A DNA stretch of 64,000 nt. Origin: Dorea sp. 5-2. Lineage in GTDB: Bacteria; Bacillota; Clostridia; Lachnospirales; Lachnospiraceae. Below, piece by piece: positions 50,619 through 59,800 of this stretch. The DNA is taken from the NCBI RefSeq assembly GCF_000403455.2, contig NZ_KE159727.1, positions 1-64,000 of the forward strand. The letters run 5' to 3'. Each line of letters begins with the position of its first letter. The first letter of the stretch is position 1. A program made the translations under genes and the position numbers. A model generated the notes under the pieces. The model did not search any database and had not been told where the DNA came from. It saw nothing but the letters and a program-made list of their open reading frames with translations.

Positions 50619-51614
50619 TTAATAGTCCAGACGTCTGTAATATCTTCTGATTTCCATAGGATGACAATTGACTTTTTCCATATGTACATCAATTCTCTGT
50701 GTTACCGCATGCATCACTAAATGTGATATATATCCTCTGTACTCTGGACTAATTCCTTTTAATTCAAATTTCTTGGTATCAATAATATTGTATTTTCCAC
50801 AAATGCGTGGCAAGAAGTTTGCAACGCGCTCGCTCAATGATCTCTGAGAATCTTCCCCAATAAATACTGTAACTGGTGTATCTTTGTCAATTATTTCTAA
50901 CATTCCATGGAAAAATTCTGCACTGTGGATAGATTTTGTACGAATCCAATGCTGTTCTTCCCAATAACACATTGCATAAGAATATGTGGCACCATACTGG
51001 TTCCCAGCCCCAACAAAATAATGAATTTTGTCGTCCTTATGACGATTTGCAAATTCTTCTCCGAAAGCATCTGCTTCCTTTTCAACTTCCACAAGTGCAG
51101 TTGCCAAATACTGATCCAACTCCTTGTATAAATCCTCATATTCTGGAAATTCTCCTGCATTGTACATAAATCTATCTGCTACCATATAAAATTTCAATTG
51201 TTCATTGGCAGGATATGTAATCACATAGTCTACAAGTTTTGCAAGTTCTGCAGTAGCAACATCAATAAAACCAATCACCCTTGCTCCACTCTTCTGTGCT
51301 TTTTTTACTCCATCTACGATTTCAGAAGTTGTTCCTGTAACAGACGAAATAATTACAATAGTTCCTTCTCCAACTTTTTTATTTCCAGTTGTCAAATACT
51401 CTGCTGCGTTTTCAACAAAAAATGAAAGTTTTGATTTTTCTTTCATATGAACCTCTGCCTGGAGGCAAGATGCATATGTTCCACCGATACCGAGCCAACA
51501 AATATTCTTGTATCCTTCTTTACAAATTCCATCAATCAATTCATTAATTTGATTTCTCAGAGCAAGCGCTCCATTCACACTTTCAATCTGTTTCTGTTCA
51601 TTAAATTTCAACAT
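50619..51614 (-). CDS. frlB: FrlB-like fructoselysine-6-phosphate deglycase (SIS domain)
   Basis: A 331-residue double-SIS protein: NICWLGIGGTYASCLQAEVH near 37-56, IVIISSVTGTTSEIVDGVKK near 86-105, and a second domain with SIHSAEFFHGMLEIIDKDTP near 233-252 carrying the FrlB-type E-x-x-H-G-x-x-E pattern. The end RRYYRRLDY resembles E. coli FrlB (RRYYGGLVEY). FrlB hydrolyses fructoselysine-6-phosphate to glucose-6-phosphate and lysine. It is first in the operon after a sigma-A promoter overlapped by a GntR-type operator. Confidence 0.85.
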   Translation of the reverse strand: MLKFNEQKQIESVNGALALRNQINELIDGICKEGYKNICWLGIGGTYASCLQAEVHMKEKSKLSFFVENAAEYLTTGNKKVGEGTIVIISSVTGTTSEIVDGVKKAQKSGARVIGFIDVATAELAKLVDYVITYPANEQLKFYMVADRFMYNAGEFPEYEDLYKELDQYLATALVEVEKEADAFGEEFANRHKDDKIHYFVGAGNQYGATYSYAMCYWEEQHWIRTKSIHSAEFFHGMLEIIDKDTPVTVFIGEDSQRSLSERVANFLPRICGKYNIIDTKKFELKGISPEYRGYISHLVMHAVTQRIDVHMEKVNCHPMEIRRYYRRLDY

Positions 51615-51657
51615 AGTGTTTTCTCCTTTCCCTTCCTTTGTATTGGTGACTATTTTT

Positions 51658-51672
51658 AAATTTAATATACCA
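51658..51672 (-). promoter_or_regulatory. Candidate GntR operator over the frlB promoter
   Basis: AAATTTAATATACCA covers the -10 box of the frlB promoter. The same 15-mer with one change (AAATTTACTATACCA) lies 151 bp away at 51809-51823. The complementary strand reads TGGTATANTAAATTT, a GT..TA-rich site as used by GntR/HutC proteins. Confidence 0.6.
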
Positions 51673-51692
51673 CATTTTTTTTATTTTTTCAA
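51664..51692 (-). promoter_or_regulatory. frlB operon promoter
   Basis: Minus-strand TTGAAA (51687-51692), 17-bp spacer, TATATT (51664-51669). Transcription would start about 40 bp upstream of the frlB start codon. Confidence 0.65.
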
Positions 51693-51808
51693 TACTTCAT
51701 GTAAAGAATATTGAATATTGTTGTATTTTTTATAATTTTTTTAAGTATAAATGCATTTATTTATACACAATGCATATATTTCTTTTATTCTGGTATGAAA
51801 CACATTTC

Positions 51809-51823
51809 AAATTTACTATACCA
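51809..51823 (-). promoter_or_regulatory. Second candidate GntR operator
   Basis: AAATTTACTATACCA, 14 of 15 identical to the site over the frlB promoter. The pair could allow looping repression across the divergent control region. Confidence 0.55.
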
Positions 51824-51870
51824 GTTTTTATATTTATTTTTTATTTATTCATTTCTTTTTTCCTTTCCAT

Positions 51871-51899
51871 TTGCTTTTTAAGAACTGACAACGTATAAT
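51871..51899 (+). promoter_or_regulatory. Promoter of the two GntR genes
   Basis: TTGCTT (51871-51876), 17-bp spacer, TATAAT (51894-51899). TATAATTT here is half of an inverted repeat with AAATTATA at 51919-51926, a possible autoregulatory site. Confidence 0.6.
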
Positions 51900-51941
51900 T
51901 TGATTATAAGTTACAAGTAAATTATAATATTAGGAGTTCTT

Positions 51942-52652
51942 ATGAAAAAAAATTTATTAACTTTAGATGTTGCATTATCAAAAGAAATCAAATACATGCT
52001 AAAGGAAGAACACTATCTTCCAGGTGACAAACTGCCTTCGGAACGAAAGCTGGCAGAGCTGTTTCATGTACAACGCTTAACTGTTCGTGGAGCCTTGAAT
52101 CTGTTACTTCAAGATAAAACAATTATCTCAAAACCACGAAGTGGTTATTACGTAGCGCCTAAACGCATTTTACAATCCATTCGTAATTTTTCCTTACATT
52201 CAGAGGAAGATAGCGGACAATTAACTTACGAATTATATGATTTCAAAAAAATAGAAGCAGATAACTATCTTGCAAGCGAAATGTTACTTCCTGAAAAATC
52301 GAAAATATACAAAATTGTTTGGCTTTATTCAGATGATACTCAACTAATTTGTATCAATACAACGTATATTCCTGAATATATCTATCCAGATCTCACCCAA
52401 CAAATTGCTGCTTCTGCTCCTGCAATTGATTTGATTACAAACAATTGTCAAATAACCTTGGCAAAATCGAATCAAAAAGTCACCTTACTTTACGCAGACA
52501 CAAAGACTGCTCAAATTTTAAATATTCCTGTTGATAGCCCTTTAATGAAATACAAAGGGCTCATGTATGATAAACAAGGACATCTTGCAGTCTTTTTTGA
52601 AAATAATATGCTAATTGATCGTTTTGGTTTTATCAGGGAGGTAGTTTTATGA
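51942..52652 (+). CDS. GntR/UTRA regulator 1 (FrlR-like)
   Basis: A 236-residue GntR-HutC regulator: winged helix LPSERKLAELFHVQRLTVRG near 28-47 and GYYV wing, then a UTRA effector domain (YKIVWLYSDDTQLICINTTY near 120-139). It is divergent from the frl-like operon, and known frl operons use a GntR-family FrlR. The ligand may be fructoselysine-6-phosphate or glucosamine-like phosphates, by analogy. Ribosome site TTAGGAGTTCTT. Its stop overlaps the next start (ATGA). Confidence 0.85.
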   Translation: MKKNLLTLDVALSKEIKYMLKEEHYLPGDKLPSERKLAELFHVQRLTVRGALNLLLQDKTIISKPRSGYYVAPKRILQSIRNFSLHSEEDSGQLTYELYDFKKIEADNYLASEMLLPEKSKIYKIVWLYSDDTQLICINTTYIPEYIYPDLTQQIAASAPAIDLITNNCQITLAKSNQKVTLLYADTKTAQILNIPVDSPLMKYKGLMYDKQGHLAVFFENNMLIDRFGFIREVVL

Positions 52653-53386
52653 GCAATGATGATGTATTAGCCGCACAAATAAAATCTAGTATCATTACAA
52701 AAATTAAAACACAGGAATATCTTCCTGGGGAGTTGCTTCCTAGCGAACGGGATTTTGCAACAATGTATAGTGTAAGTCGGTATTTGATTCATGACATCTT
52801 TGACGAATTAATTAGCCAACATTACTTAATTCGCGTTCACGGAAAGGGAACTTTTGTCCGCAAACCCGAACAAAATCGAGTTGCTTTAGGAGTACTAAAT
52901 GAATCAAAAAATGCCAGCTTTACCTCTTTAGTTCGTAACTTTGGTATTGAAATTTCCAATAAATGCTTAGGCACAGGTATAATCAAAAACAGAAAATACT
53001 TTGCAGATAAACTTGGACTTTCTGAAGAAGATGAAATATACGGTATTCATCGAATTCGTCTTGGAAACAAGGAACCTCTTGCAATTGAGTTTACCTATGT
53101 TCCTATTCATTTTTTTTCAGATATCGATAATTACAATTTTGAGCACATATCGCTTTATGATTATATGAAATCCAAAAATCATTTGCCTGTAAAATTTAAT
53201 GAGACAATGATGATGGTAGAAGCTGGCGAAAAACTTCAAAAGCACCTTCATCTTCCAAGTGCCACCTCTATCGTCAACTATATTGAATTCATAGGATACG
53301 ATGAAAATGGTAATTTAGTTGAATATACAGAAAGTTATTCACGCCCTGATAAACTTGAAGTGCGCTTTGTCACAAATGATATCTAA
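52649..53386 (+). CDS. GntR/UTRA regulator 2
   Basis: A 245-residue GntR-HutC regulator with a winged helix (LPSERDFATMYSVSRYLIHD near 30-49) and GKGTFV wing, then UTRA (YGIHRIRLGNKEPLAIEFTY near 131-150). The upstream gene overlaps it by 4 bp, and AGGGAGGT lies inside that gene. It is clearly paralogous to regulator 1 but well diverged. Two tandem GntR paralogues suggest two effectors, for example substrate and phosphorylated product, or heterodimer control. Confidence 0.85.
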   Translation: MSNDDVLAAQIKSSIITKIKTQEYLPGELLPSERDFATMYSVSRYLIHDIFDELISQHYLIRVHGKGTFVRKPEQNRVALGVLNESKNASFTSLVRNFGIEISNKCLGTGIIKNRKYFADKLGLSEEDEIYGIHRIRLGNKEPLAIEFTYVPIHFFSDIDNYNFEHISLYDYMKSKNHLPVKFNETMMMVEAGEKLQKHLHLPSATSIVNYIEFIGYDENGNLVEYTESYSRPDKLEVRFVTNDI

Positions 53387-53562
53387 ATTCACTTTAATTT
53401 TACCGTTTAGTATGTGTATGCACCATAAACAAAACAAGATAGAATATACACAAAATAATACTTTTGTTAGGGGCGGGGAAAATTGACCACCTAAAGCCGC
53501 TTAGAATTAACCATTTTTAGTCGGATAGAAAAGTCATTGTATTTTTCTCTTCGTGTTCTAAA

Positions 53563-53985
53563 ATGATGTATGCCAATGCATCAGTAGAAATCACAATGGA
53601 AGAAAAATTCAATCCTGATAAAGTTAATCTCGCAGAATTAGAACGCAGGGCAGGAATTTCACGGGCCAAACTACGAAGAATTAAAAAATCTGGCTTTATT
53701 GACCTTCCGCATGCACTCACCGGCCGTAAAGCCGAACATACTCTTCTGACAGGATTTACAGGGATTATTGATGAATTACTCCGAAAAGGAATTACAAACT
53801 CTTCCCTCTGTTATGACAGATTAAAAGAAAATGGGTTCCAGGGTGGTTTAACCATCGTTAAAGACTATATTTCCAAGCATAAGGAACTTGTCCCACCCAA
53901 AAGGCAGCTTGTAGTTTCTCAAGGCAGCCGTGGTCAGCGTTACCATACAGCACCGGGAGAATCATACCAGATGGACTGGGGATGA
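53563..53985 (+). pseudogene. istA: IS21 IstA fragment interrupted by another IS21
   Basis: A 140-codon frame matching the first part of an IstA transposase: LERRAGISRAKLRRIKKSGF, then TNSSLCYDRLKENGFQGGLT, and the RNase-H start YHTAPGESYQMDWG. It stops at the end of the second IS21 element right after QMDWG, where family members continue. Upstream, about 53470-53520, the sequence AAAATTGACCACC fits an IS21 end. The actual start may be upstream of 53563. Confidence 0.8.
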
Positions 53986-54100
53986 ATAATCTGTGCCCAA
54001 ATGAGCCACCTGTCCGATGAGAGTGAGCCACGATTCCGTTTTGCCGTGAGCCACGATTCCGGTCATAATGAGCCACTTGTTTTATAATAGAATTATGCAC
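53986..54100. mobile_element. IS21 left end with multiple TGAGCCAC repeats
   Basis: TGAGCCAC occurs at 54002, 54024, 54047 and 54069, spaced 22-23 bp, the multiple transposase-binding repeats of an IS21-family end. The end is inserted within the IstA gene to the left, so this copy is nested. Confidence 0.8.
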
Positions 54101-54138
54101 AATTATTGTGTAAATCTATTACACAGGAGGTCACCATT

Positions 54139-55185
54139 ATGACCAAATATCGAGAAATCCTAAGATTATCCAGCTTAGGATTTAGTAATCGGAGCATAGC
54201 ATTGAGCGTTCCGTGTTCAAGAAATACCGTAGCAAAGGTCTTAAAACGAGCACAAGAATTAGATGTTTCTTGGCCGCTGGAAGACACTCAAACGGATGAA
54301 GTTCTTGAAGGCTTGCTTTATCCAAAACAATGCGACCGCTCTCAAAAGCGTATGCCAGACTATGCCTACATTCACAAGGAGCTGCTCCGTAACGGAGTAA
54401 GTAAAAAACTCCTGTGGACAGAATACATGGAGGATTGCCGTGCCAACGGCGATGAACCACTGATGTATTCACAATTCTGCTATCACATCCAACAGGATGA
54501 ACAGAAACGACGTGCTACCATGCACATCAATCGTAAACCCGGTGAGCAGGTCGAGGTTGACTGGGCAGGGGATCCTGCAACGATTATTGACCCAGATACC
54601 GGTGAAAGCTTAAAGTCTTACATATTCGTAGGTGTAATGACTTACAGCCAGTATGCGTATGTAGAAGCCTTTCTGGATATGAAGCAGAAATCATGGATCA
54701 CTGCCCATGTCCATATGTACGAATTTTTTGGCGGTGTCGCCAGAATTCTCGTACCGGATAACTGCAGGACAGCAGTTGTTCACAATGGTGGATGGAAAGA
54801 TCAGCAGATCAATGAAACCTATCAGGAAATGGCTGAGCACTATGGCACAGCTATCATCCCTGCCCGTGTCAGGACACCAAAGGATAAGCCGAATGCCGAA
54901 GGAACAGTAGGAAATATTTCTACTTAGATAACAGCAGCACTCCGGAATGAACAGTTCTTTTCTCTTGCCGAATTAAACTGTGCAATCAGAGAAAAACTGG
55001 AGCAGTTCAATCGAAGGCTCTTTCAAAAGAAAGAGGGCAGCCGGCTGGACTTATTTCTTGAAGATGAAAAGCCATTACTTTCGCCATTACCTACTACCCG
55101 CTTTGAACTGAGTGACTGGAAGACAGCCACCGTCCAGTTCAATTATCACATTGGATTTTTCTCCAGTGCCCTTTTTGATGATTGA
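54139..55185 (+). pseudogene. istA: IS21 transposase IstA with amber stop and truncated 3' end
   Basis: Starts at 54139 (MTKYREILRLSSLGFSNRSI) after AGGAGG. An N-terminal HTH, then an RNase-H fold with VEVDWAGDPATIIDPDTGES and VPDNCRTAVVHN, is followed by a TAG at 54925-54927 where a Trp codon (TGG) is expected. The frame continues (ITAALRNEQFFSLAELNCAI) to 55185, where the C-terminal domain is cut short. No istB follows. It cannot encode an active transposase. Confidence 0.85.
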
Positions 55186-55199
55186 TTTTTCAATTACGT

Positions 55200-55760
55200 T
55201 TATTTATTACCATTGTTATCTGATGGCAGTCTCACTTCTCCGGTCCTTTTCTTCATAATTGAATTCTGTGTTTCCATCTGTGTTAGAATATAATCGCTTT
55301 CCTGCAGAAATACACCTGCCGCCTCAGCATATGATTCATATCCAGCTGCTTTCATTCTCTTTAACATTTTTGCCAAAGCACTGTTTTTGTCTCTACTCAC
55401 CTGACGTGTGCTGATGCCCAGTTCCTCTGCTGTTTCCTTAACCTGTTTTCCCATAATAAAATAATCGCTCACGATTTTCTTTTCTTTCTCTGTCAGATCA
55501 CTAAAGAGTTCTTTGAAGAAGATCTCGGTTGTGATATCCGATGCAATGTCACGTCCGCTATCTGCGATAAAGTCTGTCGCACAACCGTTTTCTGACTCTA
55601 AACCACAAAATAATACTGTATTATTTCTCTGATGCTGCTGATCAAACATATAATGTTCCTTATTATAAGAAATATTAAGAACTTCCAGCTCCTCTGCTGT
55701 AATATTAGCGTATTTCACCTTCTGATATCTGTCGTAAAATGTGTATTTTCTTTCTTCCAT
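55200..55760 (-). CDS. Sigma-70 region-4-like regulator
   Basis: A 186-residue protein starting MEERKYTFYDRYQKVKYANI, fixed by GGAGGAACAATC. A region-4 helix-turn-helix is clear (SDLTEKEKKIVSDYFIMGKQ, then VKETAEELGISTRQVSRDKN). It resembles regulators at the start of small clostridial mobilizable elements and lies upstream of no obvious gene, since IS21 debris follows. It was probably part of the element that carries the relaxase at 58450-59799. Confidence 0.7.
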   Translation of the reverse strand: MEERKYTFYDRYQKVKYANITAEELEVLNISYNKEHYMFDQQHQRNNTVLFCGLESENGCATDFIADSGRDIASDITTEIFFKELFSDLTEKEKKIVSDYFIMGKQVKETAEELGISTRQVSRDKNSALAKMLKRMKAAGYESYAEAAGVFLQESDYILTQMETQNSIMKKRTGEVRLPSDNNGNK

Positions 55761-55929
55761 GATTGTTCCTCCAATTTGTCGTTTTTGTTGGTTTGATTTA
55801 TGACAAATCAAAAATCATGGATATCTGGCATAATGCCTGCCTCTTCCCTGCATCTTGATATGCTCTTCCTTTCCGGCGTCTACCTGTTAAAAAGGAAGCT
55901 TTTTCAAATCAGCAACCTGTTTTTAGGTA

Positions 55930-55965
55930 TAAAAAAAGGCCATGCCCTTCCGGGCACAGCCTGAC
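55930..55965 (-). terminator. Rho-independent terminator
   Basis: Minus strand GGCTGTGCCC-GGAA-GGGCATGGCC followed by TTTTTTT; an imperfect 10-bp stem with a stable GGAA loop. It stops transcripts from the gene at 56090-56635. Confidence 0.7.
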
Positions 55966-55980
55966 GCCTTATAATTTGAG

Positions 55981-56016
55981 AAAAAAAACCTCCGCAAACA
56001 TTACGTCTGCGAAGGT
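55981..56016 (-). terminator. Rho-independent terminator
   Basis: Minus strand CCTTCGCAGAC / GTTTGCGGAGG stem around a short loop, followed by eight T. It is the first of two tandem terminators after the gene ending at 56090. Confidence 0.75.
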
Positions 56017-56089
56017 CTATTTCTCTCAGCATATCAATTCTAACATGCACGTATTTTCATTGTAATACCATTCACATGCCAGTTTACTG

Positions 56090-56635
56090 TCAGTTCACTG
56101 CCACTTTACTTCCACTTTTCTTCCAGTTTATTTCCTCCATCTTATTCTGTATCTTTTCCGGTCGCGTAAATGCCCAGAGCATTGTTGCATACAACCGGAT
56201 TGCTTTCTTACGGTTTCGATAATAAGTGGTGCTTGGCATATCATCCAGCATCATCATCACATCTTCATTGGTATTTCCTGCTTCAAAATATCTATATTTT
56301 AAAAGCCGATAATACAGCTGTCCATTCTTTGGATAATCCCTCAAAGCTATCAGGGAATCTCTCATAATTTCCAGCAAACAGAGATTCATATCATTATTCA
56401 GAAGCTTTTCCTGGATTCTGCGTTTCTCTGCAGTCGCATCAAAATCTACCAGATCATATAACATTTCCTTCAGATGCTTCCCTTCTTCTGCATACATTTC
56501 ATAATCTATATCCACAAGGTTCTTCTCAATACGGAACATTACCTTGGTATACTGACTCAGCAATAATTCCGTATTCTTATAAGCATCCTCTGCCACTTCT
56601 TCCATATTGATAAACATATCCTGTATTCTCTGCAT
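56090..56635 (-). CDS. Element-type helical regulator of unknown class
   Basis: A 181-residue protein starting MQRIQDMFINMEEVAEDAYK; GGAGGACAATT sets the ATG at 56635. The N-terminal two thirds are helical. The C-terminal part (MMLDDMPSTTYYRNRKKAIR) looks like an ArpU/RinA-type helix-turn-helix of phage and element regulators. It is closed by two terminators and shares the minus strand with the sigma-like gene downstream. Confidence 0.6.
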   Translation of the reverse strand: MQRIQDMFINMEEVAEDAYKNTELLLSQYTKVMFRIEKNLVDIDYEMYAEEGKHLKEMLYDLVDFDATAEKRRIQEKLLNNDMNLCLLEIMRDSLIALRDYPKNGQLYYRLLKYRYFEAGNTNEDVMMMLDDMPSTTYYRNRKKAIRLYATMLWAFTRPEKIQNKMEEINWKKSGSKVAVN

Positions 56636-56705
56636 AATTGTCCTCCTTCCCGACCGCTTCCGCAGCCAGACCAATCATTGTATTGTTTGTTCCATTCACA
56701 GTCTG

Positions 56706-56880
56706 TCACTGTCCTAACATCTCTTCATGCAGATTCCGCAGAAATATCCGCTGTGGGATAGCTTCTATTTCTGGCTGACCGGCAACTGTATGATCTATTG
56801 AAAGCAATCGGTTCTCACGGGAAAGGATGTATCCCCGACTGCTGATGTTCTCATCGAATATCTATCTCTCCAAAGGGGGC
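56706..56880 (-). pseudogene. C-terminal gene fragment of unknown family
   Basis: An open minus-strand stretch encodes IFDENISSRGYILSRENRLL then SIDHTVAGQPEIEAIPQRIF and ends LRNLHEEMLGQ before TGA at 56706. There is no start; the upstream part is removed where the IS4-family element begins. It reads like the tail of a real gene, but I cannot name it. Confidence 0.45.
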
Positions 56881-56891
56881 CCTGATTCAGT

Positions 56892-58445
56892 TAATGTCAT
56901 TAACTTAAGAAAATTTCGATTATTGTAATAAGTGTTCAGATTAGCTTTCTTGAAAAATCACAAGATTTACGCATAACAAATAAACAAACCAAAAGTCTGC
57001 TTTTTGCCAGCTATATTCATTTGAATAATTTTTTATCCTATACGGTATGCGAAACTAACCCATCGTTTCTTTATTACTCGACGCTGATATTGTCGGTGTG
57101 GTCTTTGGGGTGATAGTTCTTTCTTAATCAGGCCTTCAACATCTATCGTTACAAATGTCTGGCGCAGATAATGCCTGCATATTTGAATTGCCATTGTGTA
57201 GTTTAATTGGTATGTGTACTTACGGTTTCTTTCTTCCAGTATGATATTTGCTGAAATAATTTCACAAAAATTATACAGGATCAGTTTTGCGTAAATTTCC
57301 TGACAGATATATTCCACATTTTTAGAGTGAAGATTTGTCAGGCCAATCGTATATTTCAGCTCACGGAAAGAAGTTTCGATTCCCCATCGCATATGATAAA
57401 GTTCCTTGATCTTTTCAGGTGGGAATTCTTCTTTATCCAGGTTGCTGGCTATACATTCATAAACTCCATTTTCCAGCTGAAACTGTGTGAGTCTGAGATG
57501 AAGTGTATAAAACAAATTCTCAGAATCAAGAAAGTCAAATGGCGATGAATTTGAGAGATATTTATAACCTTTCGTTTTATAAAACTTTTGTTTACGGGTC
57601 ATAATCAGTTCGATTTCTTCGTCAAATTCACAGGATACCGGCAAGGAAAGGCTTCCAGAAATGCTGCCTTTTTTCGAGGTATCTTTAATCCGGATTAGAT
57701 AAAAGAGACCACGTTCCTGAATATTTGCAAAAATGTTATAAGTTTCGTATCCACGATCTGCCATAATGATAGTCTTCTGATTTGCAGTCAGCTTTTTAAT
57801 CATTTCAATCATGGCAGAGGATTCATTTTCTTCATAAGGCTCCTGAATCAGAGCATCGACATATCGCCTGCTTTGGAGGTCATACAAGGCATTAAGATGC
57901 AGTTGATTAAAACCAAAAGTTCCTTCTTTACCAGCAAAATACGTGTGTGGATTTAGTGGATCACGAAATATATTCAAGTCAGAACCATCACAGGCAAGTA
58001 ACTGGTAGCCTTGGTATTTTTTGTTACATAATATCTGCTCATGAAATTTATGAAATAAATATTCCATGGTATCTGGTTTCAATTTGTTCCTTTGTTTTAT
58101 GAAACCAGAACGGGTTATTTGATTCAGATCATAATTAAAATATTTGTGTAATTCTGAGTTAAGTGAACCACCTTCCATAGTAAGTAGAAAGTTTATTGTC
58201 GAGGTAAAGTTCATCTTTCGATTTCTGGTAAAATCATGCCCAGGATTTTTGACGTAATCTTCTATCTGACTGGACATGCTGGAAATGGCAGCGTTGAGTT
58301 TGTTGCGGACATAATCAGCGTAAAAGTTCATTAGCAATTCCTCCTAAAATGTATTCATTCAAGGAGGCTTCGCCACATTTTTTCTGACATTTGTCAAGAC
58401 CTTTTTCTGTTTTATTTTATAAATTTTTTTAAGTTAATGACATTA
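56892..58445 (-). mobile_element. IS4-family insertion sequence
   Basis: A perfect 17-bp terminal inverted repeat (TAATGTCATTAACTTAA at 56892-56908; complement at 58429-58445) bounds about 1.55 kb with one transposase gene. The outside flanks do not show a shared target duplication, so one side was probably lost by deletion after insertion. The right end interrupts the start of a relaxase gene. Confidence 0.85.
57033..58331 (-). CDS. IS4-family DDE transposase
   Basis: A 432-residue transposase starting MNFYADYVRNKLN after AGGAGGAATTGCTA. The DDE residues are visible: D in LLACDGSDLN near 118, D in IIMADRGYETYN near 195, and E in the Y-x2-R-x3-E-x6-K signature (YHMRWGIETSFRELKYTIGL) near 325. 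The frame is intact and the ends are present, so this copy may still move. Confidence 0.92.
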   Translation of the reverse strand: MNFYADYVRNKLNAAISSMSSQIEDYVKNPGHDFTRNRKMNFTSTINFLLTMEGGSLNSELHKYFNYDLNQITRSGFIKQRNKLKPDTMEYLFHKFHEQILCNKKYQGYQLLACDGSDLNIFRDPLNPHTYFAGKEGTFGFNQLHLNALYDLQSRRYVDALIQEPYEENESSAMIEMIKKLTANQKTIIMADRGYETYNIFANIQERGLFYLIRIKDTSKKGSISGSLSLPVSCEFDEEIELIMTRKQKFYKTKGYKYLSNSSPFDFLDSENLFYTLHLRLTQFQLENGVYECIASNLDKEEFPPEKIKELYHMRWGIETSFRELKYTIGLTNLHSKNVEYICQEIYAKLILYNFCEIISANIILEERNRKYTYQLNYTMAIQICRHYLRQTFVTIDVEGLIKKELSPQRPHRQYQRRVIKKRWVSFAYRIG

Positions 58446-58449
58446 GTAT

Positions 58450-59799
58450 ATTAAGATCTTCCCCATTAAAGTAACTGACAAGAAAGCTCTGGACTATATC
58501 ACCAATCCAGATAAGACAGATGAAAAAATACTGGTTTCCAGTTTTGGCTGCTCACCGGAAACTGCAGATCTGGAATTTGCTCTCACCAGAGAAAATGCAA
58601 AAAAGAATGGAATGGATAAGGGCGATAATCTTGCATTTCACTTAATTCAGTCATTTAAGCCTGGAGAAATTGACGCAGAAACCGCACATCGCCTGGGACA
58701 ACAATTTGCGGATGAAGTGCTAAAAGGAAAATATGAATACGTGATCAGTACCCATGTTGATAAAGACCACATCCACAATCATATCCTCTTCAACGCCGCC
58801 AGCTTCGTCTCCAATCACAAGTATGTTTCCAACAAACGCAGCTATCATAAAATCTGTCGGATCAGCAATCGCATCTGCCAGGAAAACGGACTTGCCACCA
58901 GTATGCCAACCGGTGAAAAAGGGAAGAGTTATAAAGAAAATATGGAATACCATCGTGGAACCAGCTGGAAAGTCAAACTACGTGTTTCGATTGATAAGGC
59001 AATCTGGTCCTCTATCAATTATGAAGAATTTTTACAGAAAATGCAGTTGGCAGGATATGAAATACGACAGGGAAAAAATTTATCCTTCCGGGCACCTGAA
59101 CAGAAAAATTTCACCTATATGAAATCTCTCGGAAGCTACTATACAGAAGAAAATGTCCGACTCCGCTTAGAGAAAAATCGTTATAAGACGAAAACTCCGA
59201 AGCCTTTGTCCAGAGAAGCTCGCCTGTATATCAATATCTCCACCTATATCACAACAGGCAATCGTGAATGCTTTGAACGCTGGGCAAAACTGAATAATCT
59301 AAAAGAAGCTGCAAAGACGTTCAACTATCTCTCCGAAAATAATCTCTTAAACTACGAGGACTTCCAACAGCATATTTCCAATGTTGAAAATTCCATCAAA
59401 GCGGCTGATCAGCACATCCAGAAAATCAGCACTGAGCTAACCACGCAGAAAGTCATTCAAAAACATTGTGACTCTTATCGGCTCTGTCGTAAAGTTATCG
59501 AAGATGCAAAATCAGCTCCAAATCCCACAGCATACCGGAGCAGACATCAGGCTGAATATCAGCTCCACGATTCGTTAAAAAAAGAGCTTCAGGATTTCGG
59601 CATTACCAAAATCCCAAGCTCTGAAAAAATCCAGAAACGAATTGACAATCTTGTATCTGAGAAAGCATCTACTATACGAGAGAAGCAGGAATTGCGGAAA
59701 AAGCAACTAACACTGGATATCATTCAGCAAAACTTTTCAGCACTACTCAACACGCAAAATATTGCATTATCCCATCCACTTCACGAAGAAACTTTGTAA
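58450..59799 (+). pseudogene. MOBP-type relaxase missing its first codons
   Basis: A MobA/VirD2-like relaxase whose frame is continuous from 58450 (IKIFPIKVTDKKALDYITNP) to 59799 but lacks the start, lost at the IS4-family end. The three-His metal site is intact (HVDKDHIHNHILFN). The C-terminal half is helical with coiled-coil character (KRIDNLVSEKASTIREKQEL). An internal ATG at 58612 lacks the catalytic Tyr region, so a restart product would be inactive. The relaxase belongs to an older mobilizable element, not to the 1-38 kb module. Confidence 0.85.
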
Positions 59800-59800
59800 T

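Noticed and set aside
58612..59799. Internal ATG of the relaxase as a true gene start
   Set aside because: Family members need the preceding N-terminal strand and Tyr; the frame continues open upstream with matching sequence, so the ATG is internal.
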